NCBI RefSeq assembly: GCF_013155545.1
Contig: NZ_JABJVV010000001.1
Location: forward strand, 496,001-560,000
Direction: 5' to 3'
Length of the DNA stretch: 64,000 nucleotides
Origin: Caenimonas soli
Lineage (GTDB): Bacteria > Pseudomonadota > Gammaproteobacteria > Burkholderiales > Burkholderiaceae_C
Shown: positions 41,093 to 50,047 of the stretch, piece after piece
Layout of the letters: each line of letters starts with the position of its first letter
How positions within the stretch are numbered: the stretch's first letter is position 1
Translations under genes and position numbers: made by a program
Notes under the pieces: generated by a model
Seen by the model: the letters and a program-made list of their open reading frames with translations, nothing else
Told to the model about the DNA's origin: nothing
Databases searched by the model: none

Positions 41093-41580
41093 GCCTGCAC
41101 GGTCAGGAGCACGATAGCCCGCGCTTCAATCGCCAGGCCTTGGCCCACCGGGCCCAGCTTCTCGGCCGTCTTGGCTTTCACATTGACGAAATCCGGCGCC
41201 AGGTCCAGGGCCTGGGCGATGCGCTGGCGCATGACGTCGATATGGGCCGCCAGCTTGGGCGCCTGGGCAATCACGGTGCTGTCGACGTTACCGATCTGCA
41301 TGCCGCGCTCGCGCACACGCCGCGCCGCCTCCGTCAGCAGCACGATCGAATCGGCGCCCTTGAAGCGCTCGTCGGTGTCGGGGAAGTGGCGGCCGATGTC
41401 GCCCAGCCCGGCGGCACCCAGCAGCGCGTCGGTGATCGCGTGCAACAGCACATCGGCATCGGAGTGGCCCAGAAGCCCACGCTCGAACGGGATGTCGACC
41501 CCGCCGATGATGAGCTTGCGCCCCGGCACCAAGGCGTGCACATCCCATCCCTCTCCAATGCGGAACGGGACGGAACTCAC
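41089..41580 (-). CDS. ispF: 2-C-methyl-D-erythritol 2,4-cyclodiphosphate synthase
   Basis: Zinc-dependent MEP-pathway enzyme, 163 residues. The metal ligands are in GEGWDVHAL and [28 protein letters not shown]; the C-terminal [17 protein letters not shown] is typical. It starts at a GTG that overlaps the ispD TGA by four bases, so ispD and ispF are coupled. Confidence 0.97.
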   Translation of the reverse strand: MSSVPFRIGEGWDVHALVPGRKLIIGGVDIPFERGLLGHSDADVLLHAITDALLGAAGLGDIGRHFPDTDERFKGADSIVLLTEAARRVRERGMQIGNVDSTVIAQAPKLAAHIDVMRQRIAQALDLAPDFVNVKAKTAEKLGPVGQGLAIEARAIVLLTVQA

Positions 41581-42278
41581 CTCAAGCGGCCCTTGAGCAC
41601 CGCTTCTGCCAGCGCGAAGTCATCCGGATAGGTTACCTTGAAATTCTGGGCCCCGCCGGGGACCAGCAGCGGGCGATGGCCCAGTGCTTCAATGGCCGCA
41701 GCCTCGTCGGTCACCTGGCCGCCCGACCGCTCCAGTGCCTGCATCAGCATGCCGATGCGGAACATCTGGGGCGTTTGCGCCAGCCACTTGTCCTCGCGCT
41801 CCAGTGTTTGCACGGAGCGGCCGCCCTCTTCGCGCTTGAGCGTGTCGGGCAGCTTGTGCGCCAGCAGCCCGCCCACTTCGTCGTGCACGCAGGCATCGAT
41901 CAACGCGTCGATCAGAGCCGGCGTGATCAGGCAGCGCGCGGCGTCATGCACCAGCACCCAGTCGTGCTCGGTTGCGCCCACACGTTTGAGTTCGTACAGG
42001 CCGTTGGCAACGCTGGCCGCCCGCGTGGGGCCGCCGCATGGCACGACCAGTGCGGAGGTGTGGTTGCGTTCGAAGAAGCCGTCGCCGGGCGCGACGACCA
42101 CCACGGTCCTGGCGATGCGGCGCACCGCGCCGAAAGCCGCCAGGGTGTGCCAGACCATGGGATGTCCGGCGATTCGCTCGTACTGCTTCGGCCCGTTCGT
42201 GCCGGCCCGGCTGCCGGTGCCGGCGCAAGGGACCAGGGCATAAAAACGGGGATTGGTCTTGCTGTCACTCGTTGGCAT
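41577..42278 (-). CDS. ispD: 2-C-methyl-D-erythritol 4-phosphate cytidylyltransferase
   Basis: Transfers CMP to MEP in the isoprenoid pathway. The nucleotide-binding N-terminus [31 protein letters not shown] and the C-terminal [16 protein letters not shown] are diagnostic. 233 residues if ATG 42278 is used (GGACGG close upstream); ATG 42287 and a GTG at 42305 are in frame and cannot be excluded. It diverges from mfd. Confidence 0.96.
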   Translation of the reverse strand: MPTSDSKTNPRFYALVPCAGTGSRAGTNGPKQYERIAGHPMVWHTLAAFGAVRRIARTVVVVAPGDGFFERNHTSALVVPCGGPTRAASVANGLYELKRVGATEHDWVLVHDAARCLITPALIDALIDACVHDEVGGLLAHKLPDTLKREEGGRSVQTLEREDKWLAQTPQMFRIGMLMQALERSGGQVTDEAAAIEALGHRPLLVPGGAQNFKVTYPDDFALAEAVLKGRLR

Positions 42279-42290
42279 ACCGTCCATTCT

Positions 42291-42296
42291 AGAATC
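42291..42296 (+). promoter_or_regulatory. Possible mfd -10 element
   Basis: TAGAAT about 50 bases before the mfd ATG, without a strong -35. A start some seven bases downstream would make the mfd transcript begin with the terminator-like hairpin at 42304-42332. Confidence 0.4.
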
Positions 42297-42303
42297 GTGG
42301 CTC

Positions 42304-42345
42304 ACACCCCACCCTCTTCATGGGCGGGGTGTTTTGTATTTTTTT
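42304..42345 (+). terminator. Terminator-like hairpin ending at the mfd start codon
   Basis: ACACCCC-A-CCC pairs with GGG-C-GGGGTGT (42304-42314 with 42322-42332, one internal mismatch) around loop TCTTCAT, followed by TTTGTATTTTTTT up to 42345; the mfd ATG is at 42346. No Shine-Dalgarno exists outside the stem. It has the form of an intrinsic terminator or attenuator in the mfd leader. Confidence 0.65.
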
Positions 42346-45300
42346 ATGGATTTACCCAAACTTAGCGCAGGCAAGAGATTCACGCTGCCGCGGCCCCCTG
42401 GCTCGGCGGACGCGCTGCTGCTGGCCCGCCTGGCAGAGCGCGAGAAGGCCGCCGGCAAGCTCACGGCGATCGTTACGGCCGATGCCACGGATGCGCAGCG
42501 GCTGATCGAGGAGATGGCGTTTTTCGCGCCGGATTTGCGCTGCGCGCTCTTTCCCGACTGGGAAACGCTGCCCTACGACAGCTTCTCGCCGCACCAGGAC
42601 CTGATCAGCGAGCGGCTGGCCACGCTTTGGCGCATCTCGCAGGGCGCGGCCGACGTCGTGGTGGTACCCGCCACGACGGTGCTCTATCGCGTGGCGCCAC
42701 CGAGCTTCCTGGCGGGCTATACCTTCCATTTTCGGGTCAAGCAGAAGCTCCAGGAGGCCAAGCTCAAGGCCCAACTCACCCTGGCAGGCTACAGCCATGT
42801 CACCCAGGTCGTGAGCCCCGGCGAGTACGCGGTGCGCGGTGGCTTGATCGACCTGTTCCCGATGGGCTCCACGGTGCCTTACCGGGTTGACCTCTTCGAC
42901 GACGAGATCGACTCGATACGAACTTTCGACCCCGACAGCCAGCGCAGCCTCTACCCCGTGCCCGAGGTGCGGTTGCTGCCCGGCCGCGAGTTCCCCATGG
43001 ATGACGAGGCGCGGGCGAAATTCCGTAGCCGCTGGCGCGAACTGCTGGAGGGCGATCCCACCAAGAGCCGCATCTACAAGGACATCGGCAACGGCGTCGC
43101 CACGGCGGGCATCGAGTATTACCTGCCGCTGTTCTTCGACGATACCGCCACGGTCTTCGACTACGTGGGCGAACAGGCCACTGTCGTGCTGCACGGCGAT
43201 CTGGAACCCGCGTTCCAGCGGTTCTGGCAGGACACGCGTGACCGCTACCGGCTGGTGCGGGGCGATCCCGACCGCCCGGCGTTACCACCAGAGACTTTGT
43301 TTCTCACGGCCGAGCAGTTTTATGCTCACGCCAAGCAGCATGGGCAGCTGGCGCTGCGCGCCGTCGATGGGTCGTCTTTCGCGGAGCTGGAAGCGCTCGA
43401 GCCCATGGCCGTGGTGCGGGGCGCTGAGGAGCCCCTGGCCAAATTCAAGGAGCACCTTCGCAACAGTGCGCAGCGCGCCCTGGTGCTGGCCGAGAGCGAT
43501 GGCCGGCGCGAAAGCCTGCTCGACTTCCTGCGGGCCAGCCACCTCTCTCCACCGGCCTTCGACTCGCTTCAGGAGTTCCTCGCCAGTGACGAAAAACTGG
43601 GCATCGCCACCGGCCCCCTGAACATCGGATTCAGCTGGCTCGAGGCCGGTATCGACCTCATCACCGAAACCGAGTTGTTCGCCGCCGGCCCCACTACGCG
43701 CAGGCGCAAGAAACAGGAGCAGGTCAGCGACGTCGAGGCGTTGATCAAAGACCTGTCCGAGCTCAACGTCGGCGACCCGGTGGTGCACTCCCAGCACGGC
43801 ATCGGCCGCTACAAGGGCTTGATCAACCTGGACCTGGGCCAGGGCACCAACGAGGACGGCACGCCGGCGGTGCAGGAATTCCTGCACCTGGAATACGCCG
43901 ACAAGGCGACGCTGTATGTCCCGGTGAGCCAGCTGCACCAGATCAGCCGCTACACCGGTGTCTCGGCCGATGAAGCGCCGCTGCACAAGCTGGGCTCGGG
44001 CCAATGGGAAAAAGCCAAGCGCAAGGCCGCGGAACAGGTGCGCGATACCGCCGCCGAGCTGCTCAACATCTATGCGCGTCGCGCGGCGCGCGAGGGCCAT
44101 GCCTTCCGCTATTCGGCACAGGACTACGAGGCCTTCGCCAACGATTTCGGCTTCGAGGAAACGGCCGATCAGAACGCGGCCATTCATGCGGTGATCCAGG
44201 ACATGATCTCGCCGCGCCCCATGGACCGGCTGGTCTGCGGCGACGTGGGATTCGGCAAGACCGAGGTGGCGCTGCGCGCGGCCTTCATCGCGATCACCGG
44301 CGGCAAGCAGGTCGCGTTCCTGGCGCCCACCACCTTGCTCGCCGAGCAGCATTACCAGACCCTGGTCGATCGCTTCAGCAAATGGCCGGTCAAGGTGGCC
44401 GAGGTCTCCCGCTTCCGCTCCGGCAAGGAAGTGACCGCCACGCTCAAGGGCTTGGCCGACGGCAGCGTCGACGTGGTGATCGGAACGCACAAGCTGCTCT
44501 CGGAATCCACCAAGTTCAAGAACCTGGGCCTGCTCATCATCGATGAGGAGCATCGCTTTGGGGTGCGTCACAAGGAGGCGATGAAGGCCATGCGCGCCGA
44601 GGTCGACGTGCTGACCCTCACCGCGACCCCGATCCCGCGGACTTTGGGCATGGCGCTGGAGGGCCTGCGCGACCTCTCGGTCATCGCCACGGCGCCGCAG
44701 CGGCGGTTGGCCATCAAGACCTTCGTGCGCAACGAGGGCAATGGCGTCATCCGCGAAGCCGTGCTGCGCGAACTCAAGCGCGGCGGCCAAGTGTATTTCC
44801 TGCACAACGAGGTGGAGACCATCCAGAACCGGCGCGAGCGGCTGGAAGAGCTGCTGCCCGAAGCCCGCATCGCCGTCGCGCACGGCCAGATGCCCGAGCG
44901 CGAGCTGGAGCGCGTGATGCGCGACTTCATCGCCCAGCGCCACAACCTGCTGCTGTGCTCGACCATCATCGAAACCGGCATCGACGTGCCCACGGCCAAC
45001 ACCATCGTGATGAGCCGCGCCGACAAGTTCGGCTTGGCGCAGCTGCACCAGCTGCGCGGCCGCGTCGGCCGCAGCCATCACCAGGCCTACGCCTACCTGA
45101 TGGTGCCCGACACCGAGAGCCTGACCAAGCAGGCGGCGCAGCGCCTCGACGCCATCCAGCAGATGGAAGAACTGGGCTCCGGCTTCTACCTGGCCATGCA
45201 CGACCTGGAAATTCGCGGCGCGGGCGAGGTGCTGGGCGAAAACCAGAGCGGCAACATGCTGGAGGTCGGCTTCCAGCTCTATAACGAAATGCTGGGCGAG

Positions 45301-45810
45301 GCCGTGCGCTCCCTGAAGGCCGGCAAGGAGCCGGACCTGCTGGCGCCGCTGTCCGTCACCACCGACATCAACCTGCATGCGCCCGCCCTGCTGCCCAACG
45401 ACTACTGCGGCGACGTCCACCTGCGCCTGTCGTTCTACAAGCGCCTCGCGACCGCCAAGACCACCGACCAGATCGATGGCCTGCTGGAGGAGATCGTCGA
45501 CCGCTTCGGCAAGTTGCCGCCGCAGGCCCAGACTCTCATCGACGTGCACCGCCTGCGCGTGCTGGCCCGGCCCTATGGCGTGGTCAAGGTCGATGCGGCA
45601 CCGGGCGTGATCCACATCACCTTCAAGGCGAACCCGCCTATCGATTTCATGCGCATCATCGAGATGGTGCAGAAGAACAAGCACATCAAGCTGGCCGGCA
45701 ACGAGAAGCTGCGCATAGAGCGCGAGTTGAAGGATCCCAAGGACCGGGCGCAGATGGTGCGCGACGTGCTGCGCTCGCTGGGCCAGCCCAAGGTGGCGGA
45801 GCCGGTGTAG
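42346..45810 (+). CDS. mfd: Transcription-repair coupling factor Mfd
   Basis: ATP-driven translocase that removes RNA polymerase stalled at DNA damage and recruits UvrA. N-terminal UvrB-like domains (VTADATDAQRLIEEM, LFPDWETLPYDSFSPH), RNA-polymerase-interacting CarD-like domain (LNVGDPVVHSQHGIGRYKGL), helicase motifs RLVCGDVGFGKTEVALRAAF, LLIIDEEHRFGVRHKE, TATPIPRTL and QLRGRVGRS, then a TRCF C-terminal domain. 1154 residues. ATG 42346 fits the family start MDLPKLSAGKRFTLPRP. Confidence 0.97.
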   Translation: MDLPKLSAGKRFTLPRPPGSADALLLARLAEREKAAGKLTAIVTADATDAQRLIEEMAFFAPDLRCALFPDWETLPYDSFSPHQDLISERLATLWRISQGAADVVVVPATTVLYRVAPPSFLAGYTFHFRVKQKLQEAKLKAQLTLAGYSHVTQVVSPGEYAVRGGLIDLFPMGSTVPYRVDLFDDEIDSIRTFDPDSQRSLYPVPEVRLLPGREFPMDDEARAKFRSRWRELLEGDPTKSRIYKDIGNGVATAGIEYYLPLFFDDTATVFDYVGEQATVVLHGDLEPAFQRFWQDTRDRYRLVRGDPDRPALPPETLFLTAEQFYAHAKQHGQLALRAVDGSSFAELEALEPMAVVRGAEEPLAKFKEHLRNSAQRALVLAESDGRRESLLDFLRASHLSPPAFDSLQEFLASDEKLGIATGPLNIGFSWLEAGIDLITETELFAAGPTTRRRKKQEQVSDVEALIKDLSELNVGDPVVHSQHGIGRYKGLINLDLGQGTNEDGTPAVQEFLHLEYADKATLYVPVSQLHQISRYTGVSADEAPLHKLGSGQWEKAKRKAAEQVRDTAAELLNIYARRAAREGHAFRYSAQDYEAFANDFGFEETADQNAAIHAVIQDMISPRPMDRLVCGDVGFGKTEVALRAAFIAITGGKQVAFLAPTTLLAEQHYQTLVDRFSKWPVKVAEVSRFRSGKEVTATLKGLADGSVDVVIGTHKLLSESTKFKNLGLLIIDEEHRFGVRHKEAMKAMRAEVDVLTLTATPIPRTLGMALEGLRDLSVIATAPQRRLAIKTFVRNEGNGVIREAVLRELKRGGQVYFLHNEVETIQNRRERLEELLPEARIAVAHGQMPERELERVMRDFIAQRHNLLLCSTIIETGIDVPTANTIVMSRADKFGLAQLHQLRGRVGRSHHQAYAYLMVPDTESLTKQAAQRLDAIQQMEELGSGFYLAMHDLEIRGAGEVLGENQSGNMLEVGFQLYNEMLGEAVRSLKAGKEPDLLAPLSVTTDINLHAPALLPNDYCGDVHLRLSFYKRLATAKTTDQIDGLLEEIVDRFGKLPPQAQTLIDVHRLRVLARPYGVVKVDAAPGVIHITFKANPPIDFMRIIEMVQKNKHIKLAGNEKLRIERELKDPKDRAQMVRDVLRSLGQPKVAEPV

Positions 45811-45826
45811 CTGTCAGAATTGAACC

Positions 45827-46552
45827 ATGACCAAAGCAAGCGAAATATCCCCCGGCCTGGTGATCCAGGGCTTCACGCCGCCCCTGGCCTTGAAGGACTT
45901 CAAGCTCATTGCCTTCGACATGGATTCCACGCTGATCAACATCGAGTGCGTGGACGAGATCGCCGATGCCGCCGACCGCAAGGCCGAGGTCTCGGCCATC
46001 ACCGAGGCCGCGATGCGCGGCGAGATCACCGACTTCAAGGAAAGTCTGCGCCGGCGCGTGGCCATGCTGCGCGGGGTCACCGTGGCCGACATGGAGCGGG
46101 TTTACGTCGAGCGGCTGCAACTCAATCCCGGCGCGGCCGAACTGGTGGCTGCCTGCAAGGCGGCGGGGCTGAAAGTGCTGCTGGTTTCGGGCGGCTTCAC
46201 CTTCTTCACCGACCGCATCCGCGATCGCCTGAGTGTGGACTTCACCCGGTCCAATGTGCTCGAGATCGAATCCGGCCCCAATTGCGGCCAGCTCACTGGC
46301 CGCATGGTGAACCAGCCTTGGGGCGACATCTGCGATGGCGCGGAAAAGCGCAAGATGCTGCTGGAAACCTGCGCCCAACTGGGCATCTCCCCCAAGCAGG
46401 CCATCGCCATGGGAGACGGCGCCAACGACTTGCCCATGATGGGCGAAGCCGGCCTGTCGGTGGCGTATCACGCCAAGCCCAAGGTGCGCGAGCAAGCAAT
46501 GGTGGCGATCAACCAGGGCGGCCTCGATCGCCTGCTCGAGGTGGTTCGCTAG
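45827..46552 (+). CDS. serB: Phosphoserine phosphatase
   Basis: HAD-superfamily enzyme completing serine synthesis. Catalytic FDMDSTLINIECVDEIAD (Asp31 nucleophile, Asp33), VSGGFTFFTDRI and MGDGANDLPMM are the HAD motifs. 241 residues. It lies 16 bp after mfd and is likely co-transcribed with it. Its 3' end faces phoD across repeat island II. Confidence 0.96.
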   Translation: MTKASEISPGLVIQGFTPPLALKDFKLIAFDMDSTLINIECVDEIADAADRKAEVSAITEAAMRGEITDFKESLRRRVAMLRGVTVADMERVYVERLQLNPGAAELVAACKAAGLKVLLVSGGFTFFTDRIRDRLSVDFTRSNVLEIESGPNCGQLTGRMVNQPWGDICDGAEKRKMLLETCAQLGISPKQAIAMGDGANDLPMMGEAGLSVAYHAKPKVREQAMVAINQGGLDRLLEVVR

Positions 46553-46593
46553 AGCCTGCTTTCGACAGAAGCTCAGGATTCACGCGGCAAAGT

Positions 46594-46818
46594 CGTGTCC
46601 GGGCAGGCCGCGGCGCATCGACAAGGCGGTCGGTGCTGCGCACCGACTTCCCTGGGTTTGCTCGATTTCGCGGCCCGTCGCAGAACTCGCTGCGCGCGCT
46701 TGGGGCGCGCTACGCTCAAACAGCTGCGACAAGTCAGAGCACGAAGCGCTGCGCGCGGCCACGAAATCGAGCAAACCCAGGCGCCTCGCAACGATGCGCC
46801 GCGGCCTGCCCGGACACG
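46594..46818 (+). repeat. Structured intergenic element II-1 (three-way-junction hairpin)
   Basis: Outer stem of 27 perfect pairs (46594-46620 with 46792-46818). Side hairpin GTCGGTGC-TGC-GCACCGAC at 46629-46647. Inner stem of 24 of 25 pairs (46651-46675 with 46757-46781). The apical region 46676-46756 carries CGTCGCAGAACTC, CTCAAACAGC, AAGTCAG and ACGAAGCGCTGCGCGC. Same layout as I-1 but with an unrelated apical sequence. It lies between the convergent serB and phoD genes. The 46553-46593 lead-in holds only a weak GCTTT/GAAGC hairpin. Confidence 0.85.
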
Positions 46819-46871
46819 CCTTTGCAGGGAGGTTGTTGGTATTCGTCGCACCGCACGCCCACCACCTTGGC

Positions 46872-47103
46872 TCGCGGCAGGCGGTACCCGGCGGGGGCGA
46901 TTTCTGTGGCGGCTGCGAGGCTCGGCCTGGGGGCGGGCGCGCAGCGCTTCGTAACTGACTCGTCGCGGCTGTTTGAACGCAGCGGCCTTAGGGCGCGAAG
47001 TGAGTTCCGCGACGCCGACCCCAGGCCGAGCCTCGCAGCGGAGTCGGCGCAAAAAGCGCCGACCGCCACAGTATGAGCCCCTGCCGGGTACCGCCTGCCG
47101 CGA
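46872..47103 (-). repeat. Structured intergenic element II-2, inverted relative to II-1
   Basis: Outer stem pairs 26 of 27 (46872-46898 with 47077-47103). Inner stem of 21 perfect pairs (46912-46932 with 47019-47039). Side hairpin GTCGGCGC-AAAAA-GCGCCGAC at 47043-47063, on the 5' side when read on the minus strand. Its apical region (46933-47018), read on the minus strand, is clearly homologous to that of II-1 (for example TCAAACAGC.GCGAC.AGTCAG and ACGAAGCGCTGCGCGC), while both stems differ. Confidence 0.85.
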
Positions 47104-47120
47104 CGCGAGGATGCTATCGC

Positions 47121-48701
47121 TCAGGCGGCCTCTACGACCGGCCGGCCGGCCTGAACCGCGAAACGCGCGAGAGTCCGGACGCCCGTATCCGCGCGCGCCG
47201 GGTCGTCGATCACGCGCAAGGTGGTGATCAATTGGCCCGGCGTGAACTCGGCCACTCCATAGCCCCGGCGCTGCGCATCGGCGAACACAAAGTGCGGGTT
47301 TTCAGAGAGGCGCTCGGCAGCCCGTCCACCCCGGCCCGAGCGCGAGGTGATGCTGGTGCCGCAGAACTCGACGCCGACGCTGGCGCTCTCTGGCCTGGCG
47401 TAGTCGGCCTTGACGTGACCCACCCAGTTCTCGTGCACGTCGCCGCCGAACAGCACCGGGTTGGCGACCTGATGACGCTGCAAGGACTGCGTGAATCGGC
47501 CGCGGGCTGCGTTGTAGCCGTCCCAGCCGTCGTTCCAGAACGATTGGCCCGGCCCCGGCCGTGAATCACGCTGACCGAACAAGGTCTGCTGTCCGACGAC
47601 GGTCCAGCCTTCGCCGGATTTCGCGAATGCGCGGTCCAGCCATTGCTCCTGCGCGGCGCCGAGCAAGGTGCGGCCAGGATCGTTCCACGCGGGGCATTCC
47701 GCCGGGTTGACGTAGCCAGACCCGGTCTGCCCTGCCCGCGCGCACACCTGCGGGTCGCGGTACTGGCGGTTGTCCAGCAGCACGAGGTTGGCCAGGCGGC
47801 CGAAGCGCTGCTGCGAATGCAAGCGGAACTCGGCACCGGAAGCCAGCCCCGCCACGGCCTGCGTCAGCGCCGAAGCTCGCACCGGCATGTGCTCGTAGTA
47901 GGCCTGGTAGGCAGCCGCGCGCCGGCCGGCGAAGCTATCGACGAGCGGACCGTTCTCGCCCGCCGTGAGGCCGGCGTAGTCGTTCTGCACCTCGTGGTCG
48001 TCCCAGGTCACCAGCCAGGGACAGGCCGCGTGCATGGCCTGCAGGTCCGCGTCGCTCTTGTGAAGCGCATGGCGCTTGCGGTAGTCGTCCAGCGTGGACG
48101 CCCAGCCGCCGCCGTGCACGCGCACGGGATTGCCGGCGATCGGGTATTCGTAGATGTAGTCGCCCAGGAACAGCACCGCGTCGAGGTTCTCTTCGCGCAT
48201 GTGCCGATAGGCGCCGTAGTAGCCATGCTCCCATCGCTGGCAAGAGGCATAGGCCAGCCGCAGCTTCCGCACCAGTGCATCCGGCGCCGGGAAAGTGCGC
48301 GTGCGCCCGGTGGTGCTTGCCCAATCGCCGGTCATGAAGCGATAGAAATACCAGCGGTCCGGCTCCAGGCCGGCCACTTCCACATGCACCGAATGAGCCA
48401 GCCCGGCTAGTGCCTGCGACTGGCCCCGTTGAACGATGCGCCGGAATTGCTCGTCGCGCGCCACTTCCCAGCGCACGGTCACCGCCTGGTCGCCCAGACT
48501 CTGGAACCATCCATCGGCCAGCAAGCGGGTCCACAACACGACGGAGTCATGCGTCGGCGAACCACTGGCCACTCCCAGGGTGAAGGGGTTGGCCGACAGG
48601 CGTGGCTGGCTCCACGCGCTGCGCGGAAGCCACAGCGCGCCTGCGCCCGCCGCGGCCAGCTGCAGCAGGTGGCGACGGTCGATCGGGACGGGGCGGGCCA
48701 T
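47121..48701 (-). CDS. phoD: Alkaline phosphatase D (PhoD family)
   Basis: Exported calcium/iron-dependent phosphodi/monoesterase for phosphate scavenging. Twin-arginine signal DRRHLLQLAAAGAGALWLP at the N-terminus; PhoD N domain, then metallophosphatase motifs AYASCQRWEHGYYGAYRHM, FLGDYIYEY, TWDDHEVQNDY, GQQTLFGQRD and LFGGDVHENWV. 526 residues. It ends at repeat island II and is preceded after 15 bp by the LysR gene. Confidence 0.94.
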   Translation of the reverse strand: MARPVPIDRRHLLQLAAAGAGALWLPRSAWSQPRLSANPFTLGVASGSPTHDSVVLWTRLLADGWFQSLGDQAVTVRWEVARDEQFRRIVQRGQSQALAGLAHSVHVEVAGLEPDRWYFYRFMTGDWASTTGRTRTFPAPDALVRKLRLAYASCQRWEHGYYGAYRHMREENLDAVLFLGDYIYEYPIAGNPVRVHGGGWASTLDDYRKRHALHKSDADLQAMHAACPWLVTWDDHEVQNDYAGLTAGENGPLVDSFAGRRAAAYQAYYEHMPVRASALTQAVAGLASGAEFRLHSQQRFGRLANLVLLDNRQYRDPQVCARAGQTGSGYVNPAECPAWNDPGRTLLGAAQEQWLDRAFAKSGEGWTVVGQQTLFGQRDSRPGPGQSFWNDGWDGYNAARGRFTQSLQRHQVANPVLFGGDVHENWVGHVKADYARPESASVGVEFCGTSITSRSGRGGRAAERLSENPHFVFADAQRRGYGVAEFTPGQLITTLRVIDDPARADTGVRTLARFAVQAGRPVVEAA

Positions 48702-48716
48702 GTCCGCAGGACTATA

Positions 48717-49661
48717 TCAACTGTCTGCTTCGCTCCTGAGCCAGCGGACGAAGTCCTGGGCATCCGGATTGCGCAGGCCGCGGGCGCTGGGCACCACGTA
48801 GTAGCCCCGCTGCGAAACCGCGCGCCCCCCGAACGGCGCGACGAGCTGCTTGTCCCGCAGCAACTGCGCGAGCAGCGGGAACCGCCCGATCGCCACGCCC
48901 TGCCCGGCCACGGCCGCCGCGACGGCATCGGCGTACTGCGTGAAGCGCACCGTGTTCTTCATGCGCAACTCGCTCAGTCCCATCACCTGGATCCACGGCT
49001 CCCAATCCACGGTCAGCGCCATGCCCTGCGGCATGTCCACCGCCAGGAGCGTGTGATGGACCAGGTCGGCCGGCTTCTTCAGCGGGTGCGGGCGGGCCGT
49101 CCCAAGGCGGGGCGCACAAACCGGCAGCACCGATTCCTCGAACAGCGGCGGCCCCAGGTCATCGCGATTGGGGCAAAAGCGCACGGCCAGGTCCACCTGG
49201 CTGCGCTCCAGGTCGAGCAGTTCCAGTGTGGCGGAGATCCTGACGTCCACGGCGGGATGGTTCGCGGTGAAACGCGCCAGCCGCGGAATGAGCCACAAGG
49301 AGGCGAAGCCGGGGGTGCAAGTCATGGACACCTGGCGAAGGGCGCTGGTCGCTCGCACCCGGGATGTCACGTCGCGCAGGCGCTCGAGGCAATCGGCGAC
49401 CGTGCGTTGCAGCAGCCGGCCCGCCTCGGTGAGTTCGAGCGCGCGGTGGCGGCGCTCGAACAGGGCGACGCCCAGGCTGGCCTCCACCTGCTGGATCTGG
49501 CGGCTCACTGCCGACTGGGTCAGGAACAGCTCCTGCCCCGCCAGCGTGAAGCTGAGATGCCGGGCCGCCGCCTCGAAGCTGCGCAGGAGGTCGAGCGGCG
49601 GCAGCTCCGAGCGGGCGATCGCCGGACGCGGGGCGGGGCTTTTCGCATTCTCTGGGCGCAT
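48717..49661 (-). CDS. LysR family transcriptional regulator (GcvA-like)
   Basis: 314 residues. N-terminal helix-turn-helix LLRSFEAAARHLSFTLAGQELFLTQSAVSRQIQQVE with LGVALFERRHRALELTEAG, then a periplasmic-binding-like effector domain from about residue 110. LysR proteins usually control a divergent gene, here the DUF2917 gene 83 bp away. Being 15 bp upstream of phoD on the same strand it may also be co-transcribed with it. Confidence 0.9.
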   Translation of the reverse strand: MRPENAKSPAPRPAIARSELPPLDLLRSFEAAARHLSFTLAGQELFLTQSAVSRQIQQVEASLGVALFERRHRALELTEAGRLLQRTVADCLERLRDVTSRVRATSALRQVSMTCTPGFASLWLIPRLARFTANHPAVDVRISATLELLDLERSQVDLAVRFCPNRDDLGPPLFEESVLPVCAPRLGTARPHPLKKPADLVHHTLLAVDMPQGMALTVDWEPWIQVMGLSELRMKNTVRFTQYADAVAAAVAGQGVAIGRFPLLAQLLRDKQLVAPFGGRAVSQRGYYVVPSARGLRNPDAQDFVRWLRSEADS

Positions 49662-49683
49662 GCTAGCAATTCCAAATCAACGT

Positions 49684-49712
49684 TTGTACCTAGTGTACGG
49701 GCTCACTATATT
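49684..49712 (+). promoter_or_regulatory. Sigma-70-type promoter of the DUF2917 gene
   Basis: TTGTAC (49684-49689) and TATATT (49707-49712) with an ideal 17 bp spacer; the predicted start is about 25 bases before ATG 49745. The spacer repeats GTAC (TGTACCTAGTGTACG), a small palindrome suitable for LysR binding. Confidence 0.6.
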
Positions 49713-49744
49713 CATTCCATCAGCGAATGCAAAGGATCCCCATC

Positions 49745-50047
49745 ATGAACACGCACACCCTTCCCTCGAACTTGCGGCTGGAGCACCGGGCCATGTACAG
49801 CGTTGCCGATGCCGCCGGCGTCCAGCTCGCGTGCAGCGAAGGCACGGTGTGGCTGACGCTGGACGGCGACCTGCAGGACTACATCCTCGAAGCCGGCGAC
49901 AGCTTCATCACGCAGGAACACCGGCGCGCGCTGGTCTATGCCATCGCGCCCGCGCGCATCAGCCTGGAGGCGCGGAACATCAGGAAGCCGACGATCGAGA
50001 CGTTCAGGAGGTTCCAGGCAATCCCGTTGATGAAGGCCGCGCGGTAG
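49745..50047 (+). CDS. DUF2917 domain protein
   Basis: 100-residue small protein with DUF2917 character: VQLACSEGTVWLTLDGDLQDYILEAGDSFITQ, a cupin-like strand pattern. Function unknown; common in Burkholderiales next to regulators. AAAGGA lies eight bases before ATG 49745. The last ~37 codons are antisense to the end of the MFS gene; the final ~26 residues (EARNIRKPTIETF onward) extend past the expected domain end, suggesting an original stop was lost. Confidence 0.75.
   Translation: MNTHTLPSNLRLEHRAMYSVADAAGVQLACSEGTVWLTLDGDLQDYILEAGDSFITQEHRRALVYAIAPARISLEARNIRKPTIETFRRFQAIPLMKAAR

Noticed and set aside
45820..47103. Open frames across island II giving proteins with phrases such as SSRLFERSGLRARSEFRDADPRPS
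   Set aside because: The frames follow inverted-repeat arms in several directions at once and have no family; they are by-products of the structured repeat, although such phrases are often mis-annotated as proteins.
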